Shown: positions 10,891 to 24,475, counted from the first letter of the stretch. The stretch is 64,000 nucleotides of DNA from Mixia osmundae IAM 14324 (GCF_000708205.1 NW_014575552.1:248001-312000), one strand, 5' to 3'. Notes: generated by a model not told the origin, from the letters alone. Made by a program: numbers and translations.

Positions 10891-12940
10891 CTATGCATCG
10901 GCTGCTCGTGCAATACTGATGTTCCTCTCGTGTTCTGCGACCCATTGCTTGACGCGATAGATTGTCGAGCCTAGACCCGTTGACAAGTCCATCAGCAGAT
11001 CTGATTCTTCATGCTCGGGTAAGACGCGATTCTCATCGAGCCATACTCGCTCTAGGGTCGAGTCATGTAGGCTGCCTCGCCATTTCCGCGTATTTCGCTC
11101 GACTTGCAGCGCCTGTCTCTCTGCAGGCGTCGCTGACTGCAAAAGCGGCTCTGGTGCTGCTTCGACGACGATAGGTGGTTCGACCGAGAAGCTATTGAGT
11201 GCCCCTGCTCGTATGAGCGTCGCAATCGCGATGTCTAGCTTCGTCTGATACGCAGACCAAGGATCTTCGATTGCGCTTGTAAGATGCGCGATACCTTCTC
11301 TCGAGAGCGCATATGCTATCAGGGATCTTGGTTCGTTCGAGCGATGTAGTAGCGGATTGTAGTATCCTCCGCCTGCTGTAAAGTCAACAGGAAGGTCCAG
11401 AGTAGAAAGGCTCACACGCACGCAATGATTCCCGGCCCCAAGTGTGACCGAGATAGGTGATATCCCACGCTCTTTGTCCTTTGCTCGAGTTGCGACCGGT
11501 GGGCAAGCGTCGCCAGATGTTCAGCCAGCGCGTTTCGAGATCGAACTCCGCATCGACCGTGTCCGCCAAGATGAGGACTGACGCGGCTTCGTCATCCTTG
11601 AGCTGTCGCAGCAGTTGCGAATGCGTATACCACAGCGCGATATCGTCAGCAGTAAGTTGTAGCAACCTATTGCTCTCGAGCGGATCGCGCAGGAGCGTTT
11701 CAGGGTCATCGAGAGCTTGACGAGTAATCTCAAAGTCGCCCTCGAGTTCGACTGTCCCATTCGAGGATAGTCTCGTACGCGTGAGTAGATATTGAACCCA
11801 GTTTGAGCCCGCTTGACTATATATGGCTTCGTCGACTGTCGGCTTATGGCGAAGCATAGCATCGCGATCGCTAAGAACAGCTTCCGTAGAGCGCCCTTCC
11901 TGCCATTGCACCGGGTAGCCACGCAAATAGCTGTGGAGCAGCTTGGCTTCCGTCCGATCCAATTTGACAGACGGGCTGAGCCATGGCGAGCCGACTTGTA
12001 GCCCTCCGATCTTTCGGCCTTCGACGCCTCTGGATTGCATCAGCAAGGTTCCTTTGACCTGCCGCTTCCGCGAGACGCGGTCTGCTATCCACGCAACGAG
12101 TGGCGAGCTTGGCGAGAGCGCGGGCGCGAATCTGACGGACAGACCGAGCGCATCTGCTAGCTTTTGACTTTGCCGCCGCCTAGATGCAACGAGCCTGGCA
12201 TCGTCACAAGGTGTCTGCACGATATAGATTGACTGAAACGTGAGCAGGGGCGAGTGACCGTCCTGTAGCTCCTTGTCGGCATAGCTCACCGGACCGTGCT
12301 GGCTATCGAGATGCTTCCGGAACGCGAGCGGATCGGTATCGAATTCCGCCAACGCTCGTTGTTCTGTCAGAGCTGCATCTATCTCTGCCGCGCTCAGCTG
12401 CGTCTCCTGCCCGATGGGCAGTGTCTTTGACTGGTGCAGCTTGCCGCTAGAGACGACGAGGACGAGGAGAAAGACGAGAGATCCCATGGCTATTCCCAGC
12501 CTTCGTGGTGTGATCAAAGTAGCCCATATTGATGTCTTACGGGGCCGCGTGTCGAGCTCATCATGCATGCGCCAGCCTACTTCTTCTTTCAGCCTGGCTG
12601 TTGACTTCTCGGATGTATCCGAGGTCGGCGATGAGAGAATGGCAGGCAAATGACCCGCGGTGTTGTGTAAGACTGGGCTAGGCGGTAGCGTGCTGCCGTT
12701 CATGTCCAGGTGAACAGACTGCCTCGCGCTCGCAGACCGTTGCCTGGCGTGTCCCCGTCCGAAAGAACCTGCAAGGCTGGCAGTGCGCTGGTGCGCTCCG
12801 CCGTTCTGCATGATCCTGCTATTTCGAGCCGTGACTGGCGAGTCCGCGTAAACTGTGTCGGCGAACGAAGAGTCGGCGGACGGAGGAGCAGAACTTGTCG
12901 GTAGCTCGGTGTAGCCGTTGTCAGACCTGTTCTGCCTCAT
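10891..12940 (-). CDS. Type II membrane glycosyltransferase, GT25-like
   Basis: Two exons: 12940-11422, then resuming at 11375 or 11372 and ending at 10891. They give about 667 residues. The first 140 residues are Ser-rich and cytosolic. One membrane anchor follows at about 150-172 (LGIAMGSLVFLLVLVVSS), then a lumenal catalytic region. That region shows the GT25 pattern: an IYIVQTPCDDARL start, residues like ADTVDAEFDLETRWLNIW, then WDITYLGH and, after the intron, a RSLIAYALSREG segment (GT25 has TxAYxxS here). Families of this kind move galactose or similar sugars to proteins or glycans in the Golgi; the acceptor here is unknown. The intron is 46-49 nt. Two acceptors (CAG at 11376 and 11373) both keep frame. 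Confidence 0.72.
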
Positions 12941-13196
12941 ATGATGGTCATCGTGAGCTCGTCAACAGCCTGATTGTTCTTTCGCCTCGTTCGACGCGTG
13001 TTCCGCGCAGACGCGTTTTCCATTGAACGGCTCGCGTGCCCAGCATAGAAATCATATACCCAAGGGGTCCGCTGTCTAGAGCCTTTTTATTCTCCAGGTA
13101 GCTGCAGGGCCACTGCTTGCGCTCGCAGCTTGCCTTAGCACGATGTCACAGGTCGATAGAATAGGCCAATCTGCGTCAAGGGATATGCATTTTTGC

Positions 13197-14716
<1,520 letters not shown>

Positions 14717-14798
14717 ACAGCAAAGAGTCGCGTTTGTCCGCGTCGTCTGCTCGTCTACTCAGGCTCGAGCCCTCAAGCCACACCTCAGCGCCCCCCAC

Positions 14799-15692
14799 AT
14801 GACTTCGCTTGGATTGGAGTCGGCGCTCAGCTTTGACTCGGGCTCGGGCGGACCAAGCAGCTGCGTACCGCCTGCAGGGACGAGTCTGCTCATCACAGAC
14901 ACGCTCGAGTGTCCCGCCACTTTCTTGACGACTCATCTCATCAAACTCGCCCTCAAAGGCGCCCAAGCTAGCACAGGACTCGTCGGAGCTCCAATGAGTA
15001 CTGCCAAGGCGCGAGTGATCGTCCTGCTGACGAGTCAGAGGGAGGAGCATTACGTTGCCATCTTGCGTAAAATGGTCAATGTGCACTCAACCAGCAAGGA
15101 TATTGCTGACAAGCTGCCCGCTGATCAGGGTGTCAATACAACCTCTGAAAAAAGCAAGGGGCGACTGACTTTCATCGATGGTATGAGAATGACAGCCTCG
15201 GACCCGTCCGACGCGCTACAGTCTCTTTATGTCGCTCTCAGCTCTGCGATCGACCCTTCTGCGAGCGATGACCACACGGTGGTGATGTTAGACGATCTCA
15301 CGATGCTTCACTGGCTCGGAGTCGACAGCTACGCGCTCATACGGTTCTACAGAGCTCTGATAACTCTCACAACAGTGCGACGCACTGGCTTGGTCGTCAT
15401 CTTGCATTCGGACAATACGGCAATCACAACAAGCAACGCAGTAGCCAGCGATCGTTTTGCTCGCGAAGAAGACCATTTGCTCCGCTCGCTCGTGTATGCC
15501 TCGCACGTCTGGGTCAGATTGCGTTCTCTGCGCACGCAAAGCACGGGCGAACTCATCGTCCAGCGATGCCCTGCTCTCATGCAATCTCATCCCCAGATCA
15601 CCAGCGGATCAAGAACACATGCACTTCAGTACAAGATAGAAGACAACGGACCTCGCTTCTTTGCCAAAGGTACCGCAAATGGCTACCTATAA
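14799..15692 (+). CDS. ELP6: Elongator subunit Elp6-like
   Basis: A single exon of 297 residues, close to yeast Elp6 (273). It shows a RecA-like fold without a Walker A motif: LLITDTLECPATFLTTHLIK near the start, a central VIVLLTSQREEHY strand, RLTFIDGMR, and VVMLDDLTML in the second half. This matches Elp6 of the Elp4-5-6 ring, which works with Elp1-3 in tRNA wobble-uridine modification. I chose the ATG at 14799; an in-frame ATG at 14673 would run antisense into HEM2. Only 82 bp separate the HEM2 and ELP6 start codons, so they share a promoter. The stop overlaps the end of the receptor gene on the other strand by 10 bp. Elp5 is the main alternative. Confidence 0.72.
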   Translation: MTSLGLESALSFDSGSGGPSSCVPPAGTSLLITDTLECPATFLTTHLIKLALKGAQASTGLVGAPMSTAKARVIVLLTSQREEHYVAILRKMVNVHSTSKDIADKLPADQGVNTTSEKSKGRLTFIDGMRMTASDPSDALQSLYVALSSAIDPSASDDHTVVMLDDLTMLHWLGVDSYALIRFYRALITLTTVRRTGLVVILHSDNTAITTSNAVASDRFAREEDHLLRSLVYASHVWVRLRSLRTQSTGELIVQRCPALMQSHPQITSGSRTHALQYKIEDNGPRFFAKGTANGYL

Positions 15693-17736
15693 GCCTCATC
15701 TGTCGCGCCGCCCTCTTCTCGAGCAGATCTCTGTGCTGCCCTCACGATCGATGCCTTGGTCGCATTGCTTTCGGGAGATCGTAGCGCACGCAAGACAGAT
15801 TCGTTGGCTTTCATCTTCAATCGCTTCGATTCTGCCAGTGCTGCACGAGCTATCGCTCGACGCTCTCGTTCGACCCGACTGCTCTCTCGAGATCGGTACC
15901 ATTGTGACTCGTCAATCGCTTCCTCGTCGTTCGAGAACGTCATCTCGTCCACCTCGACTGGACTGGTCAAGTAGGCCGAATAGATACCTTGCGTCCACGA
16001 CGTGTTGCCATCGAATGTAAAGGATCCTGAGCCTGTTGGCAGCGGGAAGAGCTCGGAGGCACGAGGCACCGACAAGTCACCTGCTGTACCCGAGTATAGC
16101 CCGTGACTCGGAGGCGTCATCAAATGCCTGGGATCTTGTGGCGTGGCACGCTGAACGAGTTCTTGGGACGGTTGCCTCACATTGATGACGGCGTCAAACG
16201 CAAAGGGATCGCTTGCAAATCGCGACTCGCCCACAGTCTCTGCGCTGAAATACTCGGGCGATCCGAAGCGCAGCTGACGCTCGCCAGACGACATCCGCAT
16301 CGTCTCCTCCGGTATCGATAGTTTAGCCAGACGGCGCCGGCTAGGATCACGGAACAAGTCGCTTGCATCGGCTGTCGTGAGATGCCTCGGCCAGTCCGAG
16401 GGAAGCTTCCGCTCTGCCGAGTCGATAGATGGCTCGATGAAGTTTGAGAGATAGCCAAAGTCTTGCGATAGCTGTGTTCTGTGACTCTCCCGCCGGGACA
16501 GCGTTCGCAATGCAATGTTCGGCTGAATTTGGCCGCTGAGCTCCGTCCTCGCAAAATCTGTGTCGCCGATGACATGTGTTTCAGAGGCTGTGTAGTCAGC
16601 TTTCAGAAACAGCGGCAGTGGCGTGTCTCCTCGCGACGACCCATCTTGCTTGCGCAGCGCGATGCCATCTATCGAAGCAACGTTGTCTGAGCTTGCGCTT
16701 TTGCGAAGGTATAGCTCGTTCGGATGCCTTGCGCGCATGATTGCACATAAAGCGACGACTATGGAGATCAAGACTGGCAAGACTGCGTTCCAGATGTCGG
16801 CGGCAAGTTGCGCTGCTCTGACGCCGTTGAGTACGTTGCCTTGCATGACGATCGCTGCGGTCCCGAGCGCTGCATGCATGTGAGGCCACGCGATCAACAT
16901 CGAGATAGTGCATACCCAGTGCCAGGAGTAAGAGCGCTTGCAAAGCTCTTGGACGGTCGGTTTGCACGCTGGAGGCCGAAAACCTTCGCGAATGGTTTTC
17001 GCGCGTCGAACGAACGTATGACCAGCCTGCCATGTGTCAGCCGGGACGACAAAGCGCTTGGAGTTGACTGACATGCTACAGCTACTGCGATAGTGGCTGA
17101 GAAGCAAGCCAAGATCGCTTCGATCAAGTCGTCGAGAGGCTCGATGAGGATACATCGCGTCGGACCCGCATGAACAAGAGGCTGCCGAACTGTGCTGAGT
17201 ATAACGACGATGAGGTCGGCGACAGGTATGAGGAATGCTAGCGACAGAGCTGCTAGCAGTTTCCATCGTCGTGACCCTTCGCGACGGTCCAGATGGAAGC
17301 TATCCAATCGAATCGAAGTGGCGGCATGCATTTCGCAGGCGAGAGCAGGCGCCAGCGATATCAGCGCCAGGCGTAAGACTCGCAGACCGACTGCACTGGT
17401 CAGACAGATGCTCGACTCCGGCGTATCGACGGGTAAATTGGCTGAGAGCAGCGGGATCGTTGGATCCGCATACCGCCACGTCGAGCCCAAAACAGGCAAC
17501 AGGGCAAAGACTTCAGCGAGACTGGCTGTGCAGAGTAGTAGCGATAGGGTCGCAGTCAGCTGATGGCGGGATCTGCTGATGAGAATCGCCAGTGAGGTGC
17601 CGAGCAAGAGGAAGAGGCCAATTCCCTGGAGACATGAGAGTCAGTCGCGTGTTGGGGTCCGGTGGCAAAGACTGACATGAAATGTGAAGAGCAAGATGGC
17701 CACACCGTCGGCATAGTCGAGCACTTCTGCCGTCAT
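15683..17736 (-). CDS. Seven-helix receptor with long C-tail, STE3-like
   Basis: Four exons (17736-17677, 17625-17073, 17026-16916, 16869-15683) encode 636 residues. Seven hydrophobic segments fill about the first 280 residues, behind a very short N-terminus, followed by a roughly 350-residue Ser-rich tail. The layout and local features match fungal STE3 pheromone receptors: a Cys-containing third helix, a Cys in the second outer loop (GPTRCILIEP), and a basic third inner loop with RRFSASSVQ before ALQALLLLAL. The third exon, needed for that loop, was found from two 46-nt introns and is not in the frame of its neighbours. Other fungal GPCR classes are possible. If it is STE3, it would sense a lipopeptide mating pheromone. 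Confidence 0.5.
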
Positions 17737-17983
17737 TGCGTTGTGTAGAGTGCAGTCAAGCGAAATCAGTCATAGAAACAAGCAGCCCGCACGGACCTGC
17801 TTTCGGGGATCTCTCGCTTGTGGACAGCAAGCGATCCGCTTTCCGCAATAATCACAAAGCGACTGCGTATGAGCAGGCGAGGACACGCGCAGCACTGGAG
17901 AGCAATGGATTGGAGTTACAGTAGAGATTGGTTGCAGTAGAGTTCCACCTTGCCGAGTAGTATTGCATGAGCTCGCTGTTCGC

Positions 17984-19614
17984 CTATTGCTGCTTGCATT
18001 CGCTCGGATCCTGATTGGAAACAGGCGTGACGCCAGTCGCAGCAGGCGGCGCTGTCGCTTGCAGTCGCTGAACTCTTCGTCCAGATGCTGGCAGCTCGTC
18101 CTCGTCATCGTCATCTCTGGCAATGCGATCAGGTCAGCTTCTTGCTGCGGCATATAGCCCCTCGGTCAGACGTACTCATCATCTTCCTCGTCGTCAAACA
18201 GCTCAGAGTCATCTTGGTCGTCGGCTTCCATTCTGAGAGCCTTGCCGGTGAAGTAGTCGACAGCGCGAGGGATGACGCGCTCCTTGAGATCTTCGCCGAC
18301 CTGATAGTCGAATTCGAGCCTTTCGTGGAGATCATCCTCATCTTCTGCATCTGCGTCATCCTCATCTGACGGTGGCGCAGGCGGCGCGAAGAAGGTGAAG
18401 AAGCTTTCAGTCGGGATCGACTTTTTGATGATTCTGGTTTGGTTCGTATCTGTCGGTCCAGATAAGAGTTTAGCGGCAATCCAGAGCTACAGCGTGCGCA
18501 CGACGCACTCTTATTGCGCTGCTTCTTCGTCTCGATTTTGACAGTCAGGTTCTTACCGTCTTTCCACTTGATATCGCAGCCTGCTGCATGATCATAGACG
18601 AAATCGCCCTCGTACGAGACCGTATCCTGATAAAAGTAAGTCTTTTCGAGTGTCTTGTTGGAGAAGTATGCTTCTGCGCCAGGACCGAATTCGAAGACAA
18701 GCTTGAAGCCAGGTTGGGGCTTGGATAGCTCGTAGTCGACGCGCAGATCGATGAGGAATTTGAGCGCCTCTGAATCTCTGTCGGTGATGAGAGAGTTGAT
18801 GCCCAAGTGGTTCTTGAGCGCGGTCAGCCAGAACTCGGGCACGCCGGCAGGAGCCGACTGGATCTGTTCTGTCGTCGGAGCGGGTCGCATCTCTCTTTCG
18901 GTCTCTTCCTCTTCCTCATCATCTTCATCGAGCAAGGCATCATCCTCCTCGAGATCACGCTGTTGTCCGGCCTCGACGAGCGTTCGCTCAGGTTCGAGCG
19001 ACCCAAGAATGATTTGCTTGCGCTGGTCGTAGATGGGCTTGAATTTCTGAGCAAACTTCTTTTCGAGATCAAGAATGGCAAGCTGGAATTCGGCTTCGAT
19101 CTTGCTGTGTTCGACTTGGAGGCCTTTGAGACCATCGACGCGGTTGAGCACTGCCGGTGGGAGAGATTCGATGTATCCTGAGGATTGTCCGACGAGGTCA
19201 TTCAGACGTCCCTGGACGAGCTCGGCAAAGGCAGGATGCTATACATGACACCCAGCATTCAGCACGCTGCAGAGCTGAGTAGAAGAGTGTGACTAACAGA
19301 GGCAAGAGCAGCGCGTGCCTCTGCAGCATTGCCGGCAGTGAGCGACTGAGCAGCTTGAACTGCGACGGCCTGTCGTGCAGACGGTGTGGGCTCGATCACC
19401 TGATCTTCATCCTCATCGCCCTCGTCTTCAACGATGGCGCTAGGCACCTGGGGTCTCCTGTCCGTTCGCGCTGTCGTCAGCCATGGCTGGGACAGCCACG
19501 ATCACGTGTTGGGACTGACGAAAAGGCGGTGGACGGTGGCTGGGCAGGCGTGTTGACTGGCGTGTCGGGTACGTCGCCTCTGCCGCCTCTCGGGATGGAA
19601 GAAGGGGTCGACAT
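17984..19614 (-). CDS. NAP1: Nucleosome assembly protein Nap1
   Basis: Five exons (19614-19520, 19457-19298, 19238-18509, 18449-18176, 18116-17984) give 463 residues. Nap1 is a histone H2A-H2B chaperone that also acts with Clb2 and septins in yeast. The core is clear: [14 protein letters not shown] helix, [46 protein letters not shown] and [13 protein letters not shown]. Acidic tracts lie at the N-terminus and C-terminus. A last exon after a 59-nt intron brings an acidic stretch and the end CKQQ, a CaaX farnesylation motif known in fungal and animal Nap1. Stopping at the in-frame TGA at 18166-18168 instead would lose it. The first intron (62 nt, 19458-19519) is the least certain join. Confidence 0.95.
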
Positions 19615-20019
19615 ATTGGGTCACGCCCTCTGGGAGTGGTTTGCCTGATCGCACGAGGTCGACTGGATTGAGCGTCACTCTGGAGCAGACTGTCCTCTGA
19701 GGATACGCGCAGATCCGATGAGTCCCCGTGCCAGCCTGTCAGAGGCTTGACTGACCTGCTCAAGATGGGGCAAATGAAGCAGTCAAAGAAAAGTTGGGTG
19801 CGCTCTGCTTGCGTGACCTGTGGCACAGACTGACCTGGTCAGCTCTGCTATCATGTCGCATTGCAAGCACGTTCACGTACAGCGGACGATGCTGGCTGCA
19901 AGAGGGGAGTGTGAGCTAGCACTGGCTCTGCCCGCTGTGTGTCCAACGTTGGGCGCGCGCGTCTCGGTTTGCTCGCTAGAAAAGTGGTGGGCGCTGAATA
20001 ATTGACGTTTGCTACGAGC
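19615..20019. other. Divergent promoter region of NAP1 and the small basic protein
   Basis: About 400 bp with no supported gene. One minus-strand frame runs through it but has no coding character. I see no clear promoter motif. Confidence 0.3.
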
Positions 20020-20328
20020 ATGGAAGCAGCGCCTGTGAGGGTTGTGCTGCAGGAGGCACGGGAGATCAAGCCGAGGGAAGCTCGAGATCGACTGGCTTCC
20101 TTTCTTCGCGAGTACAGCGTTGGTGATCATGCGACGTTGGCATCACTCTCTCGACTCGAAAGAGGCCTGCAGACCCACGTAGAACTCCTCAAAGCTCGCA
20201 AAGCAAAGCCACAAGATGGCACATCCCCAGCACGCAAGAGGCCGCTCGAGACAGACTCTGATGCGAGCCCCAAAAGGAGAGCAAAGGAACGCAAGCGGGT
20301 CGCCAAAGAGACGAAACAAGAAGACTGA
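20020..20328 (+). CDS. Small basic protein, 102 residues
   Basis: A single exon starting MEAAPVRVVLQEAREIKP; an in-frame ATG lies 18 bp upstream at 20002. The first 60 residues are predicted helical (LASFLREYSVGDHATLASLSRLERG) and the last 40 are very basic with KR and KER clusters, a likely nuclear or nucleolar signal. I do not recognise a family. It could be a nucleolar or chromatin-associated factor. Regular composition and the clean start and stop in an otherwise empty 1-kb gap argue that it is real. Confidence 0.5.
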   Translation: MEAAPVRVVLQEAREIKPREARDRLASFLREYSVGDHATLASLSRLERGLQTHVELLKARKAKPQDGTSPARKRPLETDSDASPKRRAKERKRVAKETKQED

Positions 20329-20639
20329 GCAGCGGCCGGATGACCCGCTTGGTATACGCTACGCCACAGAGCTCATGTCTGCATGATCGGGCACCTCCCC
20401 GTCTGAGCCGGCTCGACCGTTGACTGTACGTGTACTGATGATCAACCAAAGACGCGCGCATCGTGCTGATCAGGAGGGATACCAGACACATGTCATAGTG
20501 CACAGCGAGCGCAGTCGCTTGACATGCCATGCATTATCCCACAAACAGATACAGATTTGTAGTCCGGCAGCGTTGAATAGTATTATTGTGCGTCGCATAG
20601 ATAGCGAGAAAGTGTCCATGAAGGAGGATGCTCAGCAGA
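20329..20639. other. Convergent 3' intergenic gap
   Basis: About 310 bp between two converging genes. No coding frame or structured element stands out. Confidence 0.3.
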
Positions 20640-22310
20640 TCAGACCCAGCCTTCTTCGTCTCTCCTCGCTTCTGTCGTATAGCTAGGAGGACCGACGGGT
20701 CTCCTTCTGCCCATGGGAATGCCCATAAAGCTTCGCGAGTTGGGCAGATCGGCCACTCTATCTTCGGTGAGATCGTCCATGGGTGACGCTGGCCCCGCAC
20801 CAGAATGTGACGTGTCCAGCTCATTCACGGCAGCTAGCGGCGCACGGTGCGTGTCGCGATGGTCGTGATAGCCGCTCGTCGTCGTACTGAGCCGAGGCAT
20901 CGAGACGGCAGATGCAGCGTTCGAAGGGGATCGATCGAGTCGAGAGGCGGGACCGTGGCTCTCGTCTGAGCGATCCTCCTGGTCTAGTGTGCTGCTGCTG
21001 TTCTGCCGGCCGTGTCCATTGGCGCCGAGGCCCGCTAGACCGGCAGTGGCGAGGCTGCCGTTGTTTCGCGCTGCAGAAGAGCGGTACGAGGTTCCTCGCG
21101 AGGCAGGCGAGCTGAGCTCTTCCATCACAGGCGGTGGTATCCGCGAGGAAGAATTGGAAGGCTTGCGACGGCTCGGAGGATCACTCGGCCTTCTGCTCGA
21201 CATAGACGGCCGCTGTCTTGTGCTCGAGCTACGGTCTGCCGCCGCGGCCGCGCCAACTGCGCCCGCACCTGCTGCAGCCATTCCGCTGTCTGCATAATAA
21301 GACGAGTAGCCCGTTCCACGACGGCCCAATCGACGTGACGAAGGCATACGCCGAGAAGACGCCAAGGTGCTTCTCCGGCCCATCCCGCCGACGATGGGTC
21401 CGCCGTTGGCGTGGTGTGTGCCAACCGAGCTAGAAGGGTCGAAAAAGTGCTCGCCAAGTTTCTCGTCCTCTGAATCGTAACTATTGCGTCGGCATCGTCT
21501 GATCAAGAAAATGGCAAGCAGCAAGAGCAAGAGGCCTCCGATCACACCGCCCACGACGCCCCCGACAAGACCGCCATTGATGCCGGAGCCGCCAGTGGAT
21601 GCTGTGTCCGAGGTAGCAGTTGCGGTGGCAGAAGCAGTGGCGGCAGAGGTCCCCGTGCTGTAGGGTGTGCCTGATGCAAAGAGCGTAAAGGTTGAGGTGG
21701 AGGTTGAAGTCGAGCTTGTCAAGCTCGAGCTAGACGAGGGACTGAGGAGTGCGCCCGAAGAAGATGTTGTTGGTGCGGCAATCGTGATGGAGAAGGGCTG
21801 TGTCTGCAATCCGGCTTAGTAAGGAACAGCTGGCGCCGAGTGCCGCGACTCACCGTGGCCGGACAAGTTGAGATGACGGTCGAGATGGGTATGAGAGATG
21901 ACGACTGTGTCACTACGGGTACCAGCGAGCGCGATAACCGCGAGATTCTGCCGTGCCAACAGTCAGATCTGTGCGTATCTCGGCAGGCAAGGGCAGACTT
22001 ACGCAGGAGTGGCTGTGATGACAGAGGTGGAGAAGCCTGCGGTGATGGTCGCACATTGCTCTATGCTGACGCCGATGATGTCGATGGTTGAGCATGACGA
22101 TGTCGTGACAGGCACCAAGCTTGTCACGACCTGAGAGGGACGGGCTTCAGCCCAAGCTTGGAAAGAGCCAGATAGCTTTCGACTCACTGCCGCTGGCGTG
22201 GTGACGGTGAAAGTAGCCGTCGAAAAGGTCGTGAGAGCAGTCGTAGCTGTGCTGAACACTGTCGAGACTGCTGTCGGTGTACAGACAGACGTGGCGGGTG
22301 CGGCGGCCAT
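20640..22310 (-). CDS. Ser/Thr-rich single-pass membrane protein, Mid2/WSC sensor-like
   Basis: Four exons (22310-22188, 22130-22003, 21947-21854, 21803-20640) give 502 residues. The first 200 residues are dominated by Ser, Thr, Ala and Val, as in heavily O-mannosylated fungal surface proteins, with two widely spaced Cys (SSC, EQC). One membrane helix follows a Gly-Val-rich run (GGVIGGLLLLLLAIFLI) and is capped by RRCRR. The cytosolic tail of about 260 residues is rich in Ser and Arg and ends GRRRPVGPPS. The layout matches cell-wall stress sensors such as Mid2 or Wsc, but no WSC domain is present and no clear signal peptide is seen. Introns are 50-57 nt with GT-AG ends. Function is inferred from layout only. 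Confidence 0.65.
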
Positions 22311-22838
22311 GATGGAGCGTTCTATCGGATATCAAGGAGGTGCAGTCTGACCAAGACGTCGGCCGTGAAGCAGCGAGGTGACCTCAGGCGCAATGCCAAG
22401 CTGAGAATGTCGCCCTGTGCTTCGAGGAGTCGTGAGTGCGAGCTTCCTTGCCAACCTCCTGCCTGGACGGGCAAAGCGAGAGAGACAAAGGTACTATCAC
22501 ACCGCCCAGACGTCTTTCGAGCTCGAAAGGCGAAGGATGAGGTGGGCGCGACAGCAGAGATCTCAACCGTCGGAGCGCTGTCGAGCGTTATCAAAGCGGC
22601 TTGACGGTCAGCTGCAACAGCCAAGCCTCACTGCTGATGCCGAGCGCATGCTGATTTCTTGCTCGCGCACTTTCAATTTACCATTCGAGAGACATCTCAG
22701 AAGCAACGCCACTTTTTCGTCTGCGTGCGTTCCCCTCGGCTCTCCTGTCTTGTCCCGGGCTCACGAGGACGAGAGGATGATCCCGAGTAGCTGGTCTCAT
22801 CGTGTACAAGAAAATGTCACGTTGAGGCTAAAGAGGCT

Positions 22839-24475
22839 TCAGCGCATCTTACAAGTCACCATGAGAGGTTGCGCCATGGGCAGAGTGAGCGAGACCTGGT
22901 AGAGCGGGGACGGCAGCGGGTCATTGAAAGCGATGCCCGTCGCCATCTTTGTGTTGTCGAGGTAACCGGGCGCAAAGGCGAGATCGAAGCGTCGAACGAT
23001 GGCAACGATGGCCGCGATGCCTTCGTATGTCGCCAAGTTCTGTCCGAGACAGAGCCGCGGGCCGGCATTGAAGGCGTTGAATACATACTGATTCGGTCTG
23101 ATGATGTTGCCCTGGTCGTCGAACCAGCGCGATGGCTTGAAGAGCAGCGCATCCGCCCCCCACAGCTCTTCCGAACGACCCAGCATCCAGTTGTTCCAGA
23201 AGACGATATCACCCTTTTTGACTGCCGGACCGCCAGCGGGTACTTGATCGTCATTGACCACTTGCTTTGCGTTCTTCGGCACAGAAGGATGTAGCCTCAG
23301 CGTCTCATAAAAGGTCGCATAGGCCTGCTTGAGATCCTTGTAGTTTGCATACGTCACTTTGCCGTCCGGTCCCAGTAGGGCATCGATCTCTTGCCGGATT
23401 GGCTCGATCAAGTGGGGCTGCTGGATCAGGCGGAAGAAGCACCAGCTGAGCGCTTGCGCTGTGGTATCTCTGCCCGCTAAGATGAGGTTGAGGATCGAGT
23501 CTCGCACTTGGGTACGGTCGACGCGGCTAGCATCGGCAGATTTCATGCCGAGATAGAGTCCGAGCAGATCAGTCTCACTACCGGAGCCCTTGGCGAGCTC
23601 TGACTCTCTCTGATCGATGATGTTATACGCATAATCGTCGATGGTCTTCTTGGCTGCGCGCATGCGCTTGCCAGAGGCAGAGAACAATTCGGTCGTGCGC
23701 CAAAACGGGTTGCGCAGACGAGAGTCGATGTGGGCTTGTGAGAAGTCAAAGGCAGCAGCAAACGGGAGCGGCTTGCTTGCGCGCATACTGTCGAGCTCAG
23801 CGCCGAAGGACATGTAGCAGAACGTATCGAGAGTGAACTCATTGAAAAGCTGACTGAGCGCAAAAGGCTCGCGCTTAGATGCGAGGACTTCGATTAGGAT
23901 GTCGATATGCTTGTCAATTGCGGTAGCAATGACGGTATTGAATGACGTGGCAGTGAAGATGTGCGAAGTCGTCTTGCGCTGTTGGTGCCATAGCTGTCCA
24001 TCGGTCGCAAAGATGCCGTGACCAAGAATGTCATTCATCGGCTCGGACTGGAGGGTGCCTTTGACGTAATTCTGAAAGTTGGTTTCTGTGGGGAGGCCTC
24101 AGTCTGCGTGAGCTCTTGCGAAGACCTGACTGACTCTGGAAGTATTCGATCCATTCAGGCCTGCTGCAAGAGTACATCCGGAACCAAGGTATCGTCGCCG
24201 TCCAGGGCTATACGGCAGGGTGAGCTCTTGCAGGCCGACAGCTTGTAATGTGGGCTCACCTGACCGTCCTTGGACTGGAGCATGTTCTGCTCGTACGCTC
24301 GGTCGGCGAACTTGACAGCGACATGATAGAGAGCGCCAAAGAGGGGTAGCGTCTCCGTTACTGATCTGGTTGTGGAAGGCGAAGTGCCGACTGCCCGGGA
24401 TCGGTACCTGATGAGCAGATAGACCAGATAGACTGCACTCAGGCCGAGCACTTCAGTCAATGTGATCAATGCCAT
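22839..24475 (-). CDS. Cytochrome P450, fatty-acid/alkane hydroxylase-like
   Basis: Three exons (24475-24260, 24207-24135, 24085-22839) give 511 residues, a normal P450 length. An N-terminal anchor (LGLSAVYLVYLLIRY) fits an ER enzyme. All key motifs are present: I-helix AGRDTTA, ExxR in ETLRLHP, the PSRW segment, and the haem-binding FNAGPRLCLG with its Cys. The N-terminal SRPEWIEYFQ-KTNFQNYVKG and the WHQQRKTTSHIF helix resemble CYP52/CYP63/CYP505-neighbour families that hydroxylate fatty acids or alkanes. The middle exon (73 nt) was recovered by using acceptor TATAG; without it the PWTATIPWFRMY strand is lost. The exact CYP family and substrate cannot be set here. Confidence 0.95.

Noticed and set aside
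18129-18448. NAP1 frame continued without splicing at 18508
   Set aside because: Gives a Ser/Arg run unlike Nap1; the spliced frame has [13 protein letters not shown].
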